Both the position numbers and the translations under genes were made by a program. Source: Flavobacterium plurextorum (GTDB taxonomy: Bacteria > Bacteroidota > Bacteroidia > Flavobacteriales > Flavobacteriaceae). From it: 64,000 nt of DNA. Under the pieces are notes generated by a model. That model was not told the origin of the DNA. It searched no databases and saw only the letters and a list, made by a program, of their open reading frames with translations. This document shows positions 60,488 to 64,000 of the stretch, in pieces (position 1 is the first letter of the stretch; each line of letters begins with the position of its first letter). The DNA lies in NCBI RefSeq assembly GCF_002217395.1, contig NZ_MUHD01000006.1, forward strand, positions 1 through 64,000, given 5' to 3'.

Positions 60488-63163
60488 ATGAAGTACGCTA
60501 CTCAAAAATATTTCAGTCATATGAACGGTATTTTATTACTAAATATCCGTTTACCTGTTTTTTTAATTTTATTTTTTATTTTGCCATTAGTAACCTGTCT
60601 CCTTTGGGGGCAGGTGGTGCAAAAAAAAGATCTCACTGCTGCTGATTATCACCTGTGGGGAGCTCTGAGTCTTGAAAAAATATCTCCTGACCAAAATTGG
60701 GCCAGCTATAGTATGACTTACGATAATACTATTGACACACTATTTGTTCGTAATACTATAACCTTAAAAACCTTTAGCTTCCCGGGGGTACATCATTCCA
60801 TATTTACTAAAAATAATACTTTTATATATCTAAATAATCAGGAACTAAAAATTTTAGAACTAGATACAGGAAAGCAGCGAAGTATAAAATCAGCGGATCA
60901 TTTCGATTACTCAGCAACCGCCGATCTTTTGATAGTGACAACAAATCTGCCCGAGAACAAAAAGAAACTAACCATTCAAAATCCAAATGGTAAAGTAATC
61001 AGAGAAATAGATTTCGTTACAGGTTCTTCTTTAAGTCCTGACCAGCAGCATCTGATTTACGGAACATTTATAAATGGCAAACATTCCGTTATCCTTTTGA
61101 ATCTAAAAAAAACGGAACAGGAAAAGTTGATTCTAACCAATCACAGTGACAGAAGTTTTGGCTTTACATGGCATAAAGATGGAAATGCAGTTGCTTTTGC
61201 AACAAAGTCAGATTTGATAACTGAGACATTATTGTTTTATTATACACTCGAAAATAAAAAGTTATTTAAGCTTGATTTGGCGCTAGAATTAAACTTGCCA
61301 AAGAATACCTTTATCCCTTCAGACTTTACTTTTAAACTGACAGTCTCTGATGATATGCAGAAAGTGTTTTTTACAACAAAAATAAATAGTCAATTACTAG
61401 AGAAAAAAAACAGTACAGATGTTGAAGTATGGAACGCAAATGACAAATCCCTGTTTGTGGAAAAGGTAAAAAACGGATCATTACTAACTGTCCCTAGAAC
61501 TGTACTTTGGCTTCCGGCATCAAAACTGGTCAAGCAACTTACCACAAACGAGCTTCCAAAAATGATGCTTTCAGGGGATCAACAGTATGCTCTTTTATTC
61601 AATCCCAAAGAGTACGAACCCCAATTCAAATTGCAGCAGGGACTTTCCGACGTCTATATTATAAACCTGAATACATTTAAGAAAAGACTGCTTTTAAAAG
61701 AACATCCCTCAAATAATTTCGAACTTACTGTATCAACGACTGGAAAATATATAGCTTATTTCAAAGAAGGCAACTGGTGGATTTATACTATTGCTACAGC
61801 AGTACATCATAACATTACAAAGAATATTCCAACCACATTCAGGTCTGTTGATCCGCACTATTCCATTACATCCAAAAAAGCCAATGCAGGATGGAGCAAT
61901 GATGACAGTGAAATTCTACTATACGACGACTTTGATTTATGGTCTGTAAAAGCCGATGGATCCTCTTTTCGCAGACTCACACATGGACGAGAATCAAAGA
62001 TAAGATACAGGCTGGCTAATATCCCCGGCAAACAGCTTTATACTGGTCTCTACGACGGGCAACAGTCCTATAACTTTGACATAGAAAAAGAGCTTTATTT
62101 GCATGGTCAGGGAGACGATGGGAAGACTGGCTATTTCAGATGGAACACAACCTCTGGCGAGAAGGCAATTGTATATAAAGATTCACATATCGATCAGCTG
62201 GCTTATAGTTCACGTAAGGAATATCTGTACTACAGGGAACAGCGATTCGACCTTTCTCCTCGGGTAATGGTAAAGAAGAAAGAGTCTGATCCTGTTTGTG
62301 TTTTTCAGAGCAATCCGCAGCAGAAGAATTATTTCTGGGGAAGCTCTGAATTGATCGAATATGAAAACAAAAAAGGGGTAAGATTGAAAGGGGTTCTACG
62401 TTACCCCGCTAATTATGATGCCCTGAAAAAATATCCAATGATAGTACATATTTACCAAAGGCAAAATCAGGAGCAACATAAATACATTAATCCTTCATTA
62501 TCTCTTGAAGATGCGGATAATGATGCCATTTGGACCACTCAAGGCTATTTTGTACTACGACCAGATATAATAACAGAGCCTGACTTTCTTGGTTATTCAG
62601 CACTGGATTGTGTCAGTGCAGCTGTAAATAAGGTTCTAGAAAAGGGGCTTATAAAATCCAATAAGATTGGGCTTATTGGACACTCCTTCGGAGCTTATCA
62701 GGCTAATTTCATAATCACCCAGACGAATCTTTTCGCGGCAGCCGTTTCAAGTGCGGGCAGCAGTGACCTGAACAGTTTTTATTTTACACTGGCCAAAAAT
62801 TTTTATTTCCCTAATATGTTTCGATTCACCGACGGGCAGTGGAAAACTAGCAATACCCCCTTTGAGAAACCAGAAGTTTATCAACTAAATTCCCCAATCA
62901 ATTATGCAGATAAAATCAATACACCGCTTTTGCTATGGAGCGGAAAAGAGGATTATAATGTAGACCCGCATCAGAGCATGGAGTTTTATTTTGCCCTTCG
63001 TCTTCTTGGCAAGAAATGCATTATGCTTCTGTATCCTGAAGAAGGCCACGGGATCTCAAAACCAATTAATCAAATCGATATGATAAACCGTGTTCAGCAG
63101 TGGTTTGCTTACTATCTCAAAGATGATTTATCGGCACAATGGATAACCGAAGGCGTGAAATAA
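60488..63163 (+). CDS. S9-family (prolyl oligopeptidase-like) peptidase
   Basis: This 891-residue protein has an N-terminal hydrophobic signal or anchor (about 20-45). A beta-propeller-like region follows (about 50-600, with repeats such as WSNDDSEILLYDDFDLWSVKADGSSFRRLT), then an alpha/beta-hydrolase domain. The catalytic Ser is in GLIGHSFGAYQ (about 729-739), the Asp in SGKEDYNVDPHQ (about 821) and the His in YPEEGHGIS (about 854). It should cut short peptides in the periplasm or at the surface. As the third gene of the susCD operon it may process a peptide carried by that receptor. Confidence 0.9.
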   Translation: MKYATQKYFSHMNGILLLNIRLPVFLILFFILPLVTCLLWGQVVQKKDLTAADYHLWGALSLEKISPDQNWASYSMTYDNTIDTLFVRNTITLKTFSFPGVHHSIFTKNNTFIYLNNQELKILELDTGKQRSIKSADHFDYSATADLLIVTTNLPENKKKLTIQNPNGKVIREIDFVTGSSLSPDQQHLIYGTFINGKHSVILLNLKKTEQEKLILTNHSDRSFGFTWHKDGNAVAFATKSDLITETLLFYYTLENKKLFKLDLALELNLPKNTFIPSDFTFKLTVSDDMQKVFFTTKINSQLLEKKNSTDVEVWNANDKSLFVEKVKNGSLLTVPRTVLWLPASKLVKQLTTNELPKMMLSGDQQYALLFNPKEYEPQFKLQQGLSDVYIINLNTFKKRLLLKEHPSNNFELTVSTTGKYIAYFKEGNWWIYTIATAVHHNITKNIPTTFRSVDPHYSITSKKANAGWSNDDSEILLYDDFDLWSVKADGSSFRRLTHGRESKIRYRLANIPGKQLYTGLYDGQQSYNFDIEKELYLHGQGDDGKTGYFRWNTTSGEKAIVYKDSHIDQLAYSSRKEYLYYREQRFDLSPRVMVKKKESDPVCVFQSNPQQKNYFWGSSELIEYENKKGVRLKGVLRYPANYDALKKYPMIVHIYQRQNQEQHKYINPSLSLEDADNDAIWTTQGYFVLRPDIITEPDFLGYSALDCVSAAVNKVLEKGLIKSNKIGLIGHSFGAYQANFIITQTNLFAAAVSSAGSSDLNSFYFTLAKNFYFPNMFRFTDGQWKTSNTPFEKPEVYQLNSPINYADKINTPLLLWSGKEDYNVDPHQSMEFYFALRLLGKKCIMLLYPEEGHGISKPINQIDMINRVQQWFAYYLKDDLSAQWITEGVK

Positions 63164-63184
63164 ATTTTAAAATAAACTAAAAAA

Positions 63185-63215
63185 GCAATGCAGTTCCGCT
63201 TCGGAACTGCATTGC
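63185..63215. terminator. Bidirectional terminator hairpin
   Basis: GCAATGCAGTTCCG (63185-63198) pairs perfectly with CGGAACTGCATTGC (63202-63215) over a three-base loop. A-rich and T-rich flanks serve both directions. It sits between the S9 peptidase operon and the converging small-peptide gene. Confidence 0.88.
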
Positions 63216-63237
63216 CATTTATTGAAACCTCAAACCG

Positions 63238-63510
63238 TTAGTTTGCTGGTCGAAACAATACTTCATTACAGTTCCCTTGGGCATTTTTACCAAATGCCTG
63301 TGGTCCTGTTGCGCCGTTTAAACGGCAGACTTGGTTTCCGCTCGTCTCACAATTCACCTGAATATCGCAGGCTCCCTGTGCATTGAGAATATATCCCATT
63401 TTTGGTACAAGGTTTTTTTCAGTACTCTGCATGGACATAGTAGCAAATGCTCCGGTAATTCCCAGCGCAATAACTGCTGCCGGCATTACATTTTTTAAGA
63501 AAGTTTTCAT
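63238..63510 (-). CDS. Small exported four-cysteine protein (DUF6520/NVEALA-like)
   Basis: This 90-residue protein has a signal peptide (MKTFLKNVMPAAVIALGITGAFA) and a short mature part with four Cys in GACDIQVNCETSGNQVC and GNCNEVLF. The pattern matches, from memory, the DUF6520 family of small flavobacterial exported proteins, akin to NVEALA peptides. Their function is unknown. It faces the susCD-S9 operon and is encoded just after a propeller-like protein. It might be a secreted peptide whose uptake, maturation or release uses the neighbouring receptor and peptidase; this is a hypothesis. Confidence 0.78.
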   Translation of the reverse strand: MKTFLKNVMPAAVIALGITGAFATMSMQSTEKNLVPKMGYILNAQGACDIQVNCETSGNQVCRLNGATGPQAFGKNAQGNCNEVLFRPAN

Positions 63511-63592
63511 AATAATAAATATTAAATTAAAAACATGATCTACTTTTTTCTACAGGTGTTCGATCTGGCTTCCTGACATTGGCCAATGTATT

Positions 63593-64000
63593 TTAATGCT
63601 GCTTTTTCAATCCAGCATTTTTATTTCTTTTTTTTAATATATCTCTAAGCTTATAAACAGCCAGCTCATCACTCATCAAAGCATACAAATTAGTATCTGT
63701 AACTATAAAGGATTGAAGCTTTTTATCCTCAACATTGTAGATTGCAAAACTCAGCAAATAAGCTTTTTTATTCAGGTCATATACATCAATTATCGCAGCC
63801 TGTTTCCATAATTTCCTATCTTCAAAACGTCCTTGAATTTTGGAGTTTATAAAAAGCAGGTTTGCATTTACAGCAAGATTTGCATTTACGGTCATCGGAG
63901 GTGTTGCCATTCTTCTCTCTGTATTATCCTTGAAATAAGCTACCTTAATTTGAGCATGCGATATTGTATCAATAGTATGACCGCGGTATAATAAATTTAA
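63593..64000 (-). CDS. C-terminal part of a probable beta-propeller protein, 5' end outside window
   Basis: The frame is open from the window edge to the stop at 63593, giving at least 135 residues. The ATG at 63910 is internal. The end has the pattern IIDVYDLNKKAYLLSFAIYNVEDKKLQSFIVTDTNLYALMSDELAVYKLRDIL, like the last blades of 6-bladed beta-propeller proteins encoded with NVEALA-type peptides in Bacteroidota. A basic tail ends LKKQH. It is probably co-transcribed with the small four-cysteine protein 82 bases downstream. Confidence 0.62.
   Translation of the reverse strand, partial: LNLLYRGHTIDTISHAQIKVAYFKDNTERRMATPPMTVNANLAVNANLLFINSKIQGRFEDRKLWKQAAIIDVYDLNKKAYLLSFAIYNVEDKKLQSFIVTDTNLYALMSDELAVYKLRDILKKRNKNAGLKKQH

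Noticed and set aside
21462..64000. Right-end copy of the tRNA-Ser 3' sequence (attR)
   Set aside because: Searching by eye for the T-arm and acceptor words found none in the window, so the right boundary could not be placed.

Overview
The window looks like a Flavobacterium chromosome (Bacteroidota). The DNA is AT-rich, ribosome binding sites are weak, and promoters match the Bacteroidota pattern TTTG-N19-TAnnTTTG. SusC/SusD receptor pairs are present, and the integrative element carries a CTnDOT-type tra operon.

Region 1 (1-21.2 kb) is ordinary core chromosome on the + strand. A DeoR-type repressor (minus) faces a susC-susD / family-10 glycosidase-like / AmpG-like MFS / GNAT / NagZ-like GH3 series that reads as a peptidoglycan or amino-sugar salvage locus. 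It is followed by a redox group (2-Cys peroxiredoxin, thioredoxin, thiol peroxidase), then DgkA-like, FtsK, LolA-like, LptF/G-like, RibB with a degenerate RibA domain, and a hotdog thioesterase. Several gaps hold inverted-repeat elements of REP type. The block ends with tRNA-Ser(UGA).

Region 2 (21.2-42.4 kb) is the left end of an integrative conjugative element placed at the 3' end of that tRNA. It holds a tyrosine recombinase, small regulators, and a long minus-strand transfer operon: traE, a DUF1896-like gene, a 1856-residue methylase-helicase, traF, traG, three VirB5-like secreted helical proteins, traJ, traK, a traL-position gene, traM, traN and two paralogous accessory genes. No relaxase, coupling protein or second att site is seen in the window.

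Region 3 (42.4-48.7 kb) is the most unusual part. Small AT-rich minus-strand genes of mostly unknown function, plus a Fic protein, are separated by 70-130 bp imperfect palindromes. These have AAC...GTT ends and inner arms like integron attC sites. I read this as an integron-like cassette array with no integron integrase in view. Two cassettes carry divergent copies of one unknown 110-residue family.

Region 4 (48.9-64 kb) holds unknown lipoproteins, an AraC regulator, a membrane-anchored TPR-AraC regulator, an XRE regulator, and a second SusC/SusD pair co-directional with an S9 peptidase. Convergent to these are a small four-cysteine exported peptide (DUF6520-like) and the C-terminal end of a probable beta-propeller protein. 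These could form a peptide-handling system. Whether region 4 still belongs to the integrated element cannot be decided here.
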